From Lumbricus terrestris (Eukaryota; Annelida; Clitellata; Crassiclitellata; Lumbricidae): 64,000 nucleotides of DNA. Shown here in pieces: positions 45,440 to 57,533 of this stretch. Positions within the stretch are counted from its first letter, which is position 1, and each line of letters opens with the position of its first letter. Location of the stretch: NCBI GenBank assembly GCA_949752735.1, contig OX457040.1:182001-246000 (forward strand), written 5' to 3'. Both the position numbers and the translations under genes were made by a program. The notes beneath the pieces are model-generated. The model had not been told where the DNA came from. It made no database searches and worked only from the letters and a program-made list of their open reading frames with translations.

Positions 45440-45870
45440 TCAATCAGTCAGTCAATCAAAATTTATATGTTGCCTCTTAATGATCTCTACTCAGAGGCGA
45501 TACCAACCCAGGCCAAGTAGAAAAGTTGTTTGAAGACAGTTTGGAAGATGTCGTATATCTAGCAGTTCTAAGCCACTTTGTTGGACCAACAGCAGAGAAA
45601 GAACGATTGCATTGTTGCAGTGTGTTAATGGGGGATTGGGGGGAAACAACCTGGTTACCATAGACAGAGGAACACAGTGCACTGTGGTTTGTTAAGAGGA
45701 AAGAGGGCAGCAAAGCTCAGGCAAGTCAGAGAGTGCTCAGCCGGATTTGCACCACCACACTGAGGACACGATCCCTTACAAAATGAATTGTTGGAATGGA
45801 AAGTTCTGCTACATGTAAGGGAACGTACAATGTGGTCAGTGTTTGTGAACATGCCAATGAGTCATGCCAC
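45440..45870 (-). mobile_element. CR1/L2-like LINE 3' fragment
   Basis: On minus, frames show RSFSAVGPTKW and IRHLPNCLQTTFLLGLGWYR, the C-terminal RT end, followed by the tail CCTCTGAGTAGAGATCATTA and AATCAATCA-type (TGAC/TGAT)n repeats. Frameshifted and dead. Confidence 0.7.
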
Positions 45871-47364
45871 AGCCTTATGAACCTGCTCCAACTCCTTTCT
45901 GTCCTGACCTCCGTTCAGATTTAAAAGCATTTTTCTGGTTAGCATGTTTTTGTTCTATAACTTGGACTAGAAGTGCTAACCAATTGTAACTGTGCATTTA
46001 TATACTGCCACTTTAAGAGAGACTCAGACTGTGATGTATGCCATTAAATGTCAGCAGATTAATTATTGTTAATTAACTCTGCTGCATCACCCAAAGCCAA
46101 GCCATAATCAGGTTAAACTAATAAACTTAAGCAGCAAGCTCACAAGTGAGATCATATATACATATGTACTGGCATAAATATGCTTTGACCTGATGATTTC
46201 TTGGCTTTGGGTGCAGCATGCACACGCGTGCATGCACACACACACACACACACACATGACGTTCTTAGTTGCTTTCATTTTCTTGGAAGATCCGGTTTTC
46301 TGAAAGTGAAAATGCAAGTGCAGCATTCACTTGTCTTGCAAAAATTGCATTGGACAGATCTGTGTACATCACTGGCTTTGTCTCTCTCTCTCTCTCTGTC
46401 GGTGTTGCCAACCAGTTTTCTAAGTTCACAAATAGAAATCATGCTTATTGAAAGGATTAACTAATAACGAAAGGTCAGATATTGTGTTGTATTGCGCGGA
46501 CGTTGATTGTGTTCTGTGCACTGAAAATGCTGACACTTGACATCAATCAAACAATTCTTTAGACTGTGTGTCATCTTCTTGACTGCATGGCAACACGTGT
46601 GAGAAGGGTATTTCATATATATTTCTCCCATCTTTATAAATGCATATAATAAATGAATGAATATTTGTCAGGTTGTCAGCACTGCAACTTGTTTTTAGGT
46701 GGTAATCTAAGCAGAAGCTTACTCAGCAGGTCTTGACCTGTGATAAGCTTTCGTTGAATGAATCACCATACTGTTAATTGATTATTTGTTCATTTGTGCA
46801 ATTTGTCTAATTCTAATTAGAATTAATTAGAATTCTATTATTTTATAGAACTCCTCTGTTTTTACAAACAAGCGAATGTCGCTCTTTTCTTTTTCCTGCC
46901 TCCTGGTTTTTGTGATTTCTTCCTTTAAGTGAAGTGCAGGCAAAACAACCTGTTTAGGAATTATTCTAATCACATATTTTGTTGTTCTTTGTTGTTCCAG
47001 TTTTCTTAAGTGGACTTTTTCATTAGAACTAAAATTGGTCAGAAGATTAAGTGGTTGTTTAGTGAGGATGCCATTGGTTCTGTTTCGTTTCATGGAACTC
47101 TTCTCATTCATTTCTTTCCTCAGAGTATAAGTTCAATTTTTCACTGCTTTGAAATTACGTTTTTGTCGTGGGATGTTTTTAAAAAAACAACTTGATTCTG
47201 TCTTCTTCTAAACTACATTTTCATATAATTTATCTGTTGGAGATTTAGCAGTTGACAGCAGTTTTGTTGAGATTTAATTCCCTTGATTGACATCAAAGTC
47301 TCAGATAGTATTAATTTTGTGAACTGATAATTTAGAAATTCGATGGATTGTTTGTTCTTTTTAG
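45871..47364. other. Upstream region of the TAX1BP1-like gene
   Basis: Should hold the promoter and 5' non-coding exon of the receptor gene, not located. Contains a (CA)n tract at 46237-46257 and a (CT)n tract at 46381-46396. No other gene was recognised. Confidence 0.4.
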
Positions 47365-47639
47365 AGCTGAAGTGGAACATGCGACAATGAATGTTTCACT
47401 GACTTCTGACTTTTCAAAAGTGACGTTTCATGACATCCCGGAGTCATATGGCATTGCGGAAACAGTGACGCTTCAGTTTACAATTGCCAGCGACCACGAA
47501 CCAAACGCAAAAGATTGGATCGGGTTGTACAGAGTCGGATGGAAGTCAATAAAGGAATATGTTATGTATGAGTGGATTAGCCTTCCACCAGGCAGCTATA
47601 CACCTGGAATAGAGGTGGAATGTGTTTGCACTTTCAAAG
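47365..47639 (+). CDS. TAX1BP1-like: Receptor exon with start codon and first SKICH half
   Basis: An acceptor TTTTTAG precedes 22 untranslated bases and the ATG of MNVSLTSDFSKVTF. The exon contains KDWIGLYRVGWKSIKEY, the core SKICH strand pattern (KDWxGxxxVGW). Donor AAAG|GTTGG, exit phase 1. Confidence 0.9.
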
Positions 47640-50567
47640 GTTGGTGCCTTTGCTTACATAGCTTAGCCAGCAGATGATGAAAAGTCTATGGACTACGCTA
47701 GATTAGATTGAACCATGGATTAGTCAGTCACGTCCATTCTTATAATTATGCTGTTGCATTTTGATGAGTCTTTCTCTTCTAAACCGCATTACTGATTGAA
47801 ACAAATTGATTGAAATTGTTTGATTGAAATTGTTTGATTGAGACAAATTGCTTGAAATTGTTTGATTGAAACAAATTGCTTGAAATTAAATTGCTTGAAA
47901 TTGTTTGATTGATCTGAACTCCTGCCATGAGCTGATGATGGTTTGTCTTGGTGCAGACGGTCTTCCAAGGAATGATGAAGACTTCTTCCAGTTCTGCTAC
48001 ATCAACTCGTACAGTAAGGTCTGTGGAGCGAGTTCCCCTTTCCAGTTCGTCGAGGATTACGACATTGTTGTCATTGGTGAAACGGATTCCATGCTAATCG
48101 TCGAGACAAACAACGCCGGTTCTTCATTCAAACAGCCAATAGCAACACAGCAACAATGCCAGCCAATCACAGACCAGGTTTGCCTTCTATGCAGTTATTC
48201 CTATAAATTGTCCTCTGTCTACATGCATGTCATAAACATTCTTAGAAAGAGGAAGAAGAAGAAGAGCAGTCCATTAAACTGTCGAGTATGACCATCGAGT
48301 ATGACGTCGTGTTAGCATAAATCTTCATTTTCTTAGCATCACATGATGCACTGACCACTGACCAGTCACATGACGCACTGACCAGTCACATGACGCACTG
48401 ACCAGTCACATGACGCACTGACCACTGACCAGTCACATGACGCACTGACCACTGACCAGTCACATGACGCACTGACCAGTCACAGGACGCACTGACCACT
48501 GACCAGTCACATGACGCACTGATCAGTCACATGACGCACTGACCACTGACCAGTCACATGACGCACTGACCAGTCACATGACGCACTGACCAGTCACATG
48601 ACGCACTGACCACTGACCAGTCACATGACGCACTGACCACTGACCAGTCACATGATGCACTGACCAGTCACATGACACACTGACCACTGACCAGTCCTCT
48701 CCCTCGTCGTCTGATCTCCACTGGTCAACAGTGTTTGGTCAGTGTTGTCCTCATCATGGCTGACTTGGCTGCTGGGGGGGATGCAGGAGGAGCTGCAATC
48801 TCAAGATGACTTCTTTCTGATCTTGGACGGTTTGAGCCATTGACCGCTCACTTGACTTGCCAGCGCTCTGACCCTAAACTTAAATACAGACATCTCAGCA
48901 GAGAAAATCCTTCAGGTTGCTGCTATCCGGATTATTTGTAGGATCTTGTGATTTAGTTTGCACCAAGATGACAGACTGGGATTTTAATTTTAAAAATTGG
49001 ATTTCAGCAACAGACATTTTGGGGAATAGTTTCAGATGAATTGTTATTATTATATTAAATAAACTTCGTATGCACGCAAGATCACACTGAAATGTGAATC
49101 TGAGTCGCGAGTAGTCAGCCGCTTTCAACCACATGGATCTCTAACTACATGTTAGAGATCCATGTGGTTGAAAGCCAAAAAGAAATAGTGAGTTTTAAGC
49201 CGCTTTTTGAAGGATGGAAGTGAATTTGAGCTTCGAAGAGAGAGCGGAAGCCGATTCTATTCCATTGTTCTGGGATTTTAAATGACATTGGAAAACTTTC
49301 ATTTTAAACGGATTGCATTGTTAAATCTACAAATGACACCTGAGATTATAAAAAGAGTTGATTAAGGTGTTGATGTTTTTATTTAGAAATGCCTATTGAT
49401 TAGACAATTTTCTAAATAGAGTTGTAGCTTGACTTCTGTGCTACCATGAAGAAGTTCTTTTAACACTGATTTTGCTGCAAGTCATTCGTTTTGAAAGTTA
49501 CTGCCACCAAACCATTCGTTGTTTAATCAGTTGGTATTTAATGACAATGACGATCTGTTGACTGCAGCTGGTGATCGTAAAAGACGAGGTGGAAAGGATA
49601 ACTGGAGAGTTGATGGAGACAAAGACCATTCTGGTGGAAAGGGATTCCCAGTTGAAGGATCTCGGGTCAGAGGTCAATCAGCTTCGGTCAAAACTAAAGC
49701 AGAGTGAGGTGCGTCTCAACAAAACTATCTTCATCAATAAATTTTTTTAAATGACCTCAAGGATGAAAGTTGTGGAAGTTGATAATGAAATGTGTTGTAC
49801 TTTAGAACTGAAAACGACGATCTATGATAGTTCGAGACGGTGATGTTGGCTGATGGTTTGCAATTAAATGGATGACGTTTTGCTTGAGCTGGTTGATGCA
49901 ATTCTGAGTTTAATTTTCATTGTAATGACTGCTATTATTCATGCCAATCAAATCATTTCTTATGTCATTAACAGTTTAAATTTTCATAGTCAACTTGCCT
50001 TCTATTGACAAACTATATAGAGACGTTTCTGGGTGCTTACTGCAGTTTACTTTTTTTTAAATGATTTGATAAAAACTGAGTTAAAGTCAGATTAGATAGA
50101 GAAAGTCATTCTTCTCTCATTGTAACATAACTGTTATGCAAAACTGTCTCTAGCGCAAACTGCCCCCATCCCAACTCAGACCCTGTGTGCAAGTGTGTCT
50201 CTTTGCCTCATCTGTTCCTGATTGTATACCCTCCAACCAGCTGCATGTAGTGTCCTTGTCAGACTAAGTTGCCCACTGCCCAGCACAGAAGCTATGTCAT
50301 TGTTGGCCCTGTACCATAGAATAGTCTTTTTAAACTCAATGTGAACTAATTGGTCTGTCCTCCCCCACCTTCCTCATTCCGCAAAGTCATAGGAGTTGGT
50401 TGTGTTTTATTGTTCGTCCTCCCCTACTTGATTGGTCACTCTGCTGATGAGTTTTTCCCATGGAAGTTGGGCTTTATCAGTTTTGTTTTGTTGTCATTTA
50501 TGGACCTGTATCAAACATCATTTGGTGCTTATAATTATGTCGACACTAGTCGGAAGCTTAGATATAT

Positions 50568-50637
<70 letters not shown>

Positions 50638-51948
50638 GCCAGTTGTTTCTTCTTCACTATGGCTACACAAAATCATTTCACAGAAACCATCAACACTGTG
50701 TAATTGTATAATATTGCGTGTAATTGTATAATATTGCATGTAATTGTATAATCTCGCGTGTAATTGTATAATATTGCGTGTAATTGTATAATCTCGCGTG
50801 TAATTGTATAATATTGCGTGTGATTGTATAATATTGCGTGTAATTGTATAATATTGCGTGTAGTTGTATAATATTGCATGTAATTGTATAATCTCGCGTG
50901 TAATTGTATAATATTGCGTGTAATTGTATAATCTCGCGTGTAATTGTATAATATTGCGTGTGATTGTATAATATTGCGTGTAATTGTATAATATTGCGTG
51001 TAATTGTATAATATTGCGTGTAATTGTATAATATTGCGTGTAATTGTATAATATTGTGTGTAATTCTATAATATTGCGTGTAATTGTACAATATTGCGTG
51101 TAATTGTATAATATTGTGATATTTTGGTGCAGGATTTGTTGATTCAGTTGACGGAGAATATCGATCGTCTGAAGTCGGAACTGTCTGCCGAGAAAGAGCG
51201 GCAGATTTCAATCGAGAAATCGTTTAGTGAAAGAGAGAAAGAGCACAGCGTAAGTTGCAGATCTCTCCAACATTGAAATTGATTTGTAGTTTGGCTCATC
51301 GTCATGTGATTCTGGTCATGTGATTCTGGTCATGTGATTCTTAGTCATGTGATTCTTAGTCATGTGATTCATGTGATTCTCCTGGTCATGTGATTCCGTT
51401 TCATTCCGTTTTGTTGTCTCCTGAAGATAACCAAAGCATCATCATGACCTGTGAGCAACACAGTCTGGCACTTGGTTAGAGAAGCTTTAAGGGAAGGAAA
51501 ACTTTTGCAATTGTAGCTTATCTGTTTTTGTTAAGTACTACTCTTTTAGACTGTCATCTGTTTAGTTTATCTGTTTGTAAATTATTCTCAATTATGAGAC
51601 ATTTTATCTATGTGTTTTCAGCAGTACAACCTGACAAAATGGTTGTCAAGGGATAAAGTGTTTCTGGTGAATTCTGCCGTCTCTTTTTTTGTCTCCATTT
51701 TGTTTAATATGTGCAGAGAGCAAAGTCGATGATTTGTTTTCAGTTGAGTTGACATCACAAATGTTTCTGATGAAATTGATTTCAGAAGGCGCTGTCGAAA
51801 TTCAGTGAGAAAGAGTTGGCTTACAAGGAGAAGGAGAAGCAGTTGAATGCGACTGTACAAGACATGCAGAGGCAGTTGTGCCAGAAGGCTCAGGTACAGC
51901 GCTTTCTTTGTATTTGGATGTTTTTCTGTTTGACATTCTGTCTCTTGA

Positions 51949-52004
<56 letters not shown>

Positions 52005-54892
52005 GTCTAATTGGTTAATTACTTAAACTGTTTAATTGTCCATCTTCATGCATATATTGGCCATTCTTGATTTTAATTCATTTTCGTTTATTCAACAATC
52101 CATCAACAGGTCACAGCATACAGTTATGCCGTTATCTTAATTAACATCGATCTTAATACTAACAGAACAGACAGCCTACAATGTGCAAGGGCGCTAATAG
52201 CAGCCTACAAAGCACGTCTATCCTATGCATGGGGCTTCGTGAATCGAACTCCGCTCCACTGATCTCCATGATTCCAGTGTGTTATCCAATGCGCCACTGG
52301 GATCCCCCGTTGACATCTCAGTTTTTCAGTACGGGTAATGCTTTAATCTATAAAAATATTTTTTGACTTTTGCTTTTGGAGGAATTGTTTTGAAAAAGGT
52401 TTTGATGAGATGCTGAGAAAATTAAGACGAAACTTGGTTGATTTCTGATTTGATAGGCTAAAACCTATCCCACAGAGGTGCCCTTGTAGCGGTATATGGC
52501 CGTGTTACGGCGCCATATAAATTGTCGTTATTATTATTATTATTATTATTATTATTGATGCAGTAATATTTCTTTGTTGCATCAATATTTGAGCAATATT
52601 ATCAGTTTGTGATGACTCTGAGTTGCCATGAGCTGCTTTTTGTTTCATTACCGTTCGAAGTGTGTTGACGTCAGTGTTTGGTTGTTGATGAATTTTAGGA
52701 ATTGGAGTTGTTGAAAATGGATCATTCGTCCAACCTGAGTATGTTGGACATTAAGCAGTTGACTGTGGAGGAACTAACAAAGCGTTGTAGCAAAATCACG
52801 GCTGAAATGAGTCAGATGAAAAAGGTGATTTTTGAAAACGTTTCAAGATTCGAGGTAAATTAATTAACCTCATGAATTATTAATTCCTCCAAAGCTTGTC
52901 GCCCTTTGCATGATTATGATCATGTTGCCAGTGTGTTACCGTTCAATCATCACTCATCAATCAATCGATCAATCATCAATTTATTTGATATGCTCCCAAA
53001 TAAAGAATGTCTGTTGGTAATATTGTCAATTTGACAGATCACAGCCAGAGGTTGGTTTGGTTGAAGGGTAGAACGAGTTACCAAGAGTTGTTGAATGGCT
53101 GAACTTTCTTAAATGCCTGCGTTTTTGATCTTATTGCAGCTGATGGGGAAAGAAAAGGCAGCTGCTGCGCAACAGGAGCAACTCAGACATCAGGCGTCTT
53201 CTACAGATGGTAAGGCCGTATATAAAAGTATCTCTCATCCCATCCACCACTCATCATTATATATATGCAATGGTGTGGATGTAAATGCAGACGTTTGTCA
53301 ACAGCAACTATCATGGTCATCAATTTCCAATAAATTTATCGGGTTAGATACTTCTTCACTACCACCGCCACACCATTTAAGGTTCCCATATAAGGGATGT
53401 GCTAATCTGAGACCTTTAGATCTCTTAGATAAACAGCCATTGACATGTGAACTGACGACACATGAGTACATAGAGATGCATGGGATGTATTCTGTAACGA
53501 GGGTAGATAATCAGACGAGTTGAATCCTTGAAAATTGAACAACGGCCATTTCTGGTTTGTATAGAAATCTTAATCTCAGAAGCATTTCACATCATGGTTC
53601 AGGTGCCAGAGAGACGGAGAGTTTAATGCGTAAACTAACATAAATTAATGGAAAGAGATTCAGTGACTGATTTTATGGAAGCCACTTACATCTTTACAAT
53701 TATGATTGCCTAAGATAATATTCATCATACATGTATTAGTTTCTTAAACCTGCTTTTAAAGAACTTGAAGAGGCGTATTGTATGGAACTTAAAGTTTAGT
53801 TGGATTCAGTTTAGCTCTGTTTATCTTTTCCTCTTCAGAGAAATGGACCAATCATGTGGCTTTGGAAAAGCAGGACTTTGCATTCCATAGAAATTCAGTG
53901 AGTTTAATGCATAAATTAACATAAATTAATGGAAATAGAGTTAACGACTGATTTTTATGGAAGCCACTTACATCTTTACTGTTGTGAAATTGGTATAATT
54001 GCCTAAGACGATTTTTCCGCTTATGTATCGGGTATCTATATAAATTGCACTGAGCTGATAAGTTGCACAAATCTCAATCCTTTAGTAAAAGGCCTATAGT
54101 GGTTTCTGATCTATGGAGCAGAACAAGACGGGAGAATCTATGACTCTAAAATATGTGTGGAACTGTGGATACTGGAGGAATGTTTACCTCAATGGCTGAG
54201 AATTTCATGTCTTTTGAAGCTGGTTTTGATCTGATTGCTCTAAGACTGTTTTTCTACTTCAGGCAAGCGCTGAATTGGCTACTGATGGTGTGGAAGATTT
54301 AATCGGAAGAACTGCTGTAGGCGGAGAGAGCCAGAAGGAATCCTCTGGCAACAAAGTGGAGACTGATTCTTGTTCCACTGATCAGTATGTGAACCATCAA
54401 ACTTCTTTTTCCATCTACTTTGCTGAAAGAAAGTTATGCTGCAGTGGATATTGTTTAAATTACAAGGGATAAAATCTCTGTGCAGTCTATTGAATTTGTG
54501 TTTGCACCATTAATTTAAATTGCTGAAATCAAGTTTGTGTGTTGTTACTCTGCACTTTTAGGTTTGGTGACAACGATGGTATTTTGCAGTCGAGGAGAAC
54601 GTGTAAAGTGTGTTCCTTGACGTTTCCTGTGGGAACTTCAGTGCAGATCATTAGAGACCATCTGCAGTCACACCAGAAAGTCTGCCCAGTATGCAACCAG
54701 TATTTTGAACTGAACTGCACACAACCAGAGTTTGAAATGCATGTAACAGAGCATCTGGTGGATACGATCAGATTTGCAGATGGCCGTAAAATCTGTCCTA
54801 TGTGTGATTTAGAGTTTCCTCCAGCCTGGGCGCAAGACCAGTTCGAAGTTCATGTAAACCAACACTTTGCAGACACTTTAATACCATGGTAA
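47365..54892 (+). CDS. TAX1BP1-like: TAX1BP1/CALCOCO-family autophagy receptor (SKICH, coiled coil, three zinc fingers)
   Basis: Family members link ubiquitinated cargo to LC3/GABARAP on autophagosomes. Exons are 47365-47639 (ATG at 47387), 47957-48177, 49568-49708, 51133-51249, 51786-51893, 52699-52824, 53140-53209, 53839-53897, 54263-54384 and 54562-54892; phases match throughout, giving 515 residues. A further in-phase 60-base exon at 48250-48309 (KEEEEEEQSIKLSS...) is possible but has a weak donor. The SKICH domain spans about 8-117 (KDWIGLYRVGW, GLPRNDEDFFQFCYINSY, GASSPFQF). It is followed by hydrophobic DIVVIG and MLIVET strings where vertebrate members carry the LVV LC3-interacting motif. 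The middle exons are Leu/Glu/Lys-rich coiled coil. The last exon has three CxxC...H fingers (CKVC, CPVC, CPMC) with FE-HV-H spacing. Shorter than TAX1BP1 (about 790) and nearer NDP52 (446), with one extra finger; orthology to a single vertebrate paralogue is unclear. Confidence 0.9.
48336..48697. repeat. CACTGACCAGTCACATGACG satellite
   Basis: Units of 20 bases (CACTGACCAGTCACATGACG) and 27 bases (with an extra CACTGAC) alternate about 15 times in the second intron of the receptor gene. Confidence 0.95.
49121..49175. repeat. 25-bp perfect hairpin, 5-base loop
   Basis: GCTTTCAACCACATGGATCT continuing to 49145 is the exact reverse complement of 49151-49175, with the loop TACAT. It lies in a receptor-gene intron. 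Confidence 0.9.
50571..50635. repeat. (GA)n microsatellite
   Basis: About 32 GA dinucleotides. The Arg/Glu-repeat frame across it is an artefact. Confidence 0.97.
50697..51118. repeat. 20-bp satellite TGTAATTGTATAATATTGCG, about 21 copies
   Basis: Nearly identical units, with ATCTCGCG replacing ATATTGCG in some. The array ends about 14 bases from the receptor exon that starts at 51133, so it reaches into the 3' splice-site region. Confidence 0.96.
51302..51395. repeat. GTCATGTGATTCT short tandem repeat
   Basis: About six copies of a 13-17 base unit GGTCATGTGATTCT / TAGTCATGTGATTCT, just after the exon ending at 51249. Confidence 0.85.
51947..52004. repeat. (ATC)n microsatellite
   Basis: About 19 ATC triplets in the intron after the exon ending at 51893. 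A shorter (ATT)n tract follows at 52530-52555. Confidence 0.97.
52073..52308 (-). mobile_element. Intact tRNA-derived SINE
   Basis: On minus the head reads ATCCCAGTGGCGCATTGGAT (box A TGGCGCATTGG) and GCGGAGTTCGATTC (box B). The body contains TAGGCTGCTATTAGCGCC and the 3' end reads GGATTGTTGAATAAACGAAA. The head resembles a tRNA-Arg-type sequence. It is the reference copy for the outer SINE of the nest at 37.2-43.0 kb. Confidence 0.78.
54562..54892 (+). CDS. TAX1BP1-like: Receptor last exon: three C2H2-type zinc fingers
   Basis: Finger 1 is CKVCSLTFP...RDHLQSH, finger 2 CPVCNQYF...FEMHVTEH and finger 3 CPMCDLEFPP...FEVHVNQH. Fingers 2 and 3 follow the TAX1BP1/NDP52 ubiquitin-binding finger pattern. 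The protein ends ADTLIPW-stop (TAA at 54890-54892). Confidence 0.93.
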
Positions 54893-56376
54893 TGTGATTT
54901 TTGCATAATGGTACTGCTGTCAATAGCCAAATGTAATTGTACTGATTCTCCATTTTTATTAAGTTTTGTGGTACAATAGAGATGAATTGTGATTGCAATG
55001 AAATCACTTCTCGTCTACACTGTACTACATACGTGGAACAGACTTTTGAAAATTCTGTGATAAATGTTGAATGAAGACAAATGATTTGGGCAAATGTTGC
55101 AACATGTTGGCTGATTGTGACTCAATCTCCTTTGAAGAGAACCTTTTAACCTCCTATTCTTTTTTAACGAATTTCTTTAGTTGCCAAGTAAGGCTTGATT
55201 CTTCTGAACAAAGGTTTCTAATATCAAGCAGTCAAAATTTGTATAGCATCCCTTCAAGATCGATCGCTACTCAGAGGTGCTCTCAAGTCTCGACCTAGGT
55301 CAAGTGGAAAAAGTAGTCTTATTAATTACTGCAGTTGGTGGAAATTTCTGAGAACAGGTGCCTTTTGGGGATGGTGTATACATATACATGAATATATATA
55401 TATATATCCAAGGTCTGCCATGTTGTCCGACCAACCATAAAGGAGAGGCTCTGCTTTGTCACAGAGTGGGTTAATAGAGAATGCCCTCGTAAAATCTGTC
55501 AGTTTTTATGGCTTAAAATAGCTAACAGCGACTACATCCTTAAGATTGATTGTAGGTGAAGCAACCATTTGAGAATTGGCCAAAGAGCAGTTGCTCATTT
55601 TTTTTATTCAGTGTATAATTTTACATCTCTGACCTGTAACTTGGTGCGGTATGTCACCCTGATCGTCTTTGAAATTAAACAAATATACTGTGATAATCTT
55701 CAGCCAAATAGTAAGTAAGTGAATACTGCTGATAACATTCGTGAATTTATCATTCAAGACAGTGTGTCATTCTTGTATGCTTTGCTTATTTTGATATGCT
55801 TTTATTATATGCTTGTCTTTTCTTTGTCTGGTCATTTTATCAACAGGTTATAATAATTAATTTTTTTTAAAAAAGTTTTATGTTTGCTTGGCTCTTTTTT
55901 TAGCATACACTGAAAATATTTGTTTTTCATATTTCTGGTGACATCAATGCATGAAACATTTTGTATTTTATCAAAAAATTGTTAAGGTTTTGAAAATTGA
56001 AATTGAGGATCAGAATGAAGATTTAAATTGTATACGATCGCGGAATCAATGAAGTTCATCAAACGTTTACAAGGATAGAGATCATGTGAGAGTCTGAGAG
56101 TACCTGCGAATCGTAATCTGTAAATTTCTGAAGTACCACTCGAGAGCCAAATGTAGAGCACAAGTTTATTTATGAGTGCTGTGTCAAGTCAGAGGGATTG
56201 TCCAAAGGAGTAGTAATAAGGAGATCGTAGTCCGGTTACAAAAGGATCCGAGGTGGTTAGAGTAGCTGTTGAGGTGGGTGGTGTTTAGGCTAGCTATTGG
56301 GAGGTGGAAGTCTGGAGGATCAGGTGAGTTGTGGTAAGATTTCGTACAGAGGTAGGACCTTCGTTTCTAATGGAAA
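54893..56376. other. 3' untranslated region of the receptor gene and intergenic DNA
   Basis: Includes a LINE tail relic (55195-55325). Otherwise AT-rich with no recognisable gene. Confidence 0.4.
55195..55325 (-). mobile_element. LINE 3' tail relic
   Basis: ATTTGTATAGCATCCCTTCA then GATCGATCGCTACTCAGAGG matches the reverse complement of the CR1/L2-like tail; the piece reading TCGACCTAGGTCAAGTGGAA continues into the coding end as at 45490-45530. Confidence 0.65.
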
Positions 56377-56567
56377 GGGTGGCGTAGCCAGGAATTTATG
56401 ATGGGATGGGGGTTTATGGCATTGGCCTGGCCTGATGCCCTTTCTGACAACAACCCAACGATATTACAGTAAATAGAAAGGAATAAAGTAAGAAAAACAA
56501 TTGTTAACAACAAAATTCCCTAAGCCAATTTTTTTAACCCTCTAAATCCCCCTTGTCTACGCCACTG
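56377..56567. mobile_element. hAT MITE (191 bp), perfect 8-bp TSD AATGGAAA
   Basis: The ends GGGTGGCGTAGCCAGGAATT and (inverted) CAGTGGCGTAGACAAGGGGG match the family of the inner MITE at 57294-57461. AATGGAAA lies at 56369-56376 and 56568-56575. Confidence 0.88.
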
Positions 56568-57179
56568 AATGGAAAGCCCGAAGAGATGGACAGAGGAGCC
56601 TGAGGAAGGTGACGCTGGATGACTAGCCAGGGTGGAAGAAGTGGATCCAAAATCAGGATACCTCTCCAGCGTGGTGGGTGTTGCTGAGCGCTGGTGAGGT
56701 AGATAGCATTGAAAGGTTCCTGTGAGTCTGTGATGCGTCAGACGAGCTTGTCTCCTCCCCTTCGATTTCCCAACAGCGAACAGATTGGCTGAGGATGTCT
56801 ACGCTTCCCTCTTCGTAGCTGAAGCACAGTAGGCCTATAAATAATCTGAAGTTAGGGACAGTGATTATGTTCTCCGGCCGGCCGCAAGTTATATTGGCAA
56901 ATGCCGCACATCCTACTGAAAAAAATACAATTTGCATCCCAGGCCTCGTCTGTTTGACTTACCAGCAAGAACAATAAGAACTTTATAGCATTAATGGTTT
57001 TCAAAACGTTTACTGGGCTTTATCCGCTGCTCTCTTAATTGGCCATGCATTAACTGTCGCGCTATGACGACTGCCCGACTGTATTTTTTTCTCAATGAAT
57101 GAAACAAAATTTATATCAATCAGATATCGTTCCTCGAGGTATGATCACAGTATAAATATTGTTATTTATACTGTGGTAT
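56568..57179. other. Intergenic, nothing recognised
   Basis: No coding, RNA or repeat feature was recognised apart from a 13-bp hairpin (57146-57158 with 57163-57175) beside the next MITE. Confidence 0.4.
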
Positions 57180-57533
57180 CAGGGACGTAACTAGCGTTGG
57201 ACTTGGGGGCTCAAGCCCCCCCAACCAAAGCTGAAGCCCCCAAATAAATCAAGCCGCTGTATGCTTACGCGGTTTACCACCATAGACTCCTGCCAGTGGC
57301 GTAGACAAGGGGGGGGGGTTTCGGGGGTTAAAACCCCCCCATTGGCTCCGAAAAAAATGTTTTTTAAAGGTTATTTTTCCATTTAAGTAAGAAAAATAGC
57401 AAAAAAACAGGGTTTTCGGCCATAAAACCCCCCCCATGAAAAATTCCTGGCTACGCCACTGACTCCTGCTGCCGCACTCGTCATGCTCAAGGCTTAAGCC
57501 CCCCCCCCAACGAAAATCCTAGTTACGGCCCTG
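57180..57533. mobile_element. hAT MITE (outer), perfect 8-bp TSD TGTGGTAT
   Basis: The ends CAGGGACGTAACTAG and (inverted) CAGGGCCGTAACTAG are flanked by TGTGGTAT at 57172-57179 and 57534-57541. The G/C-rich sub-termini (CTCAAGCCCCCC / GGCTTAAGCCCCCC) are also inverted. It is interrupted by the MITE at 57294-57461. Confidence 0.92.
57294..57461. mobile_element. hAT MITE (inner, 168 bp), perfect 8-bp TSD ACTCCTGC
   Basis: The ends CAGTGGCGTAGACAAGGGG and (inverted) CAGTGGCGTAGCCAGGAA are flanked by ACTCCTGC at 57286-57293 and 57462-57469. It is inserted in the outer MITE. Confidence 0.93.

Noticed and set aside
48788..48831. Possible receptor exon starting EELQSQDDFF
   Set aside because: The acceptor is plausible, but the available donor leaves phase 1, which does not fit the phase-0 entry of the next exon.
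49519..49707. Plus frame reading AAGDRKRRGGKDNW
   Set aside because: Wrong frame of a real receptor exon; the phase-0 frame gives a coiled coil (LVIVKDEVERITGELM) that joins neighbours in phase.
50690..51211. 173-codon minus frame with NIIQLHAILYNYT repeats
   Set aside because: Translation of the 20-bp intronic satellite, antisense to the receptor gene and overlapping a real exon at its end.
53113..53523. 136-codon plus frame as a gene
   Set aside because: Only 53140-53209 is a receptor exon; the rest reads into the intron after donor ATG|GTAAGG.
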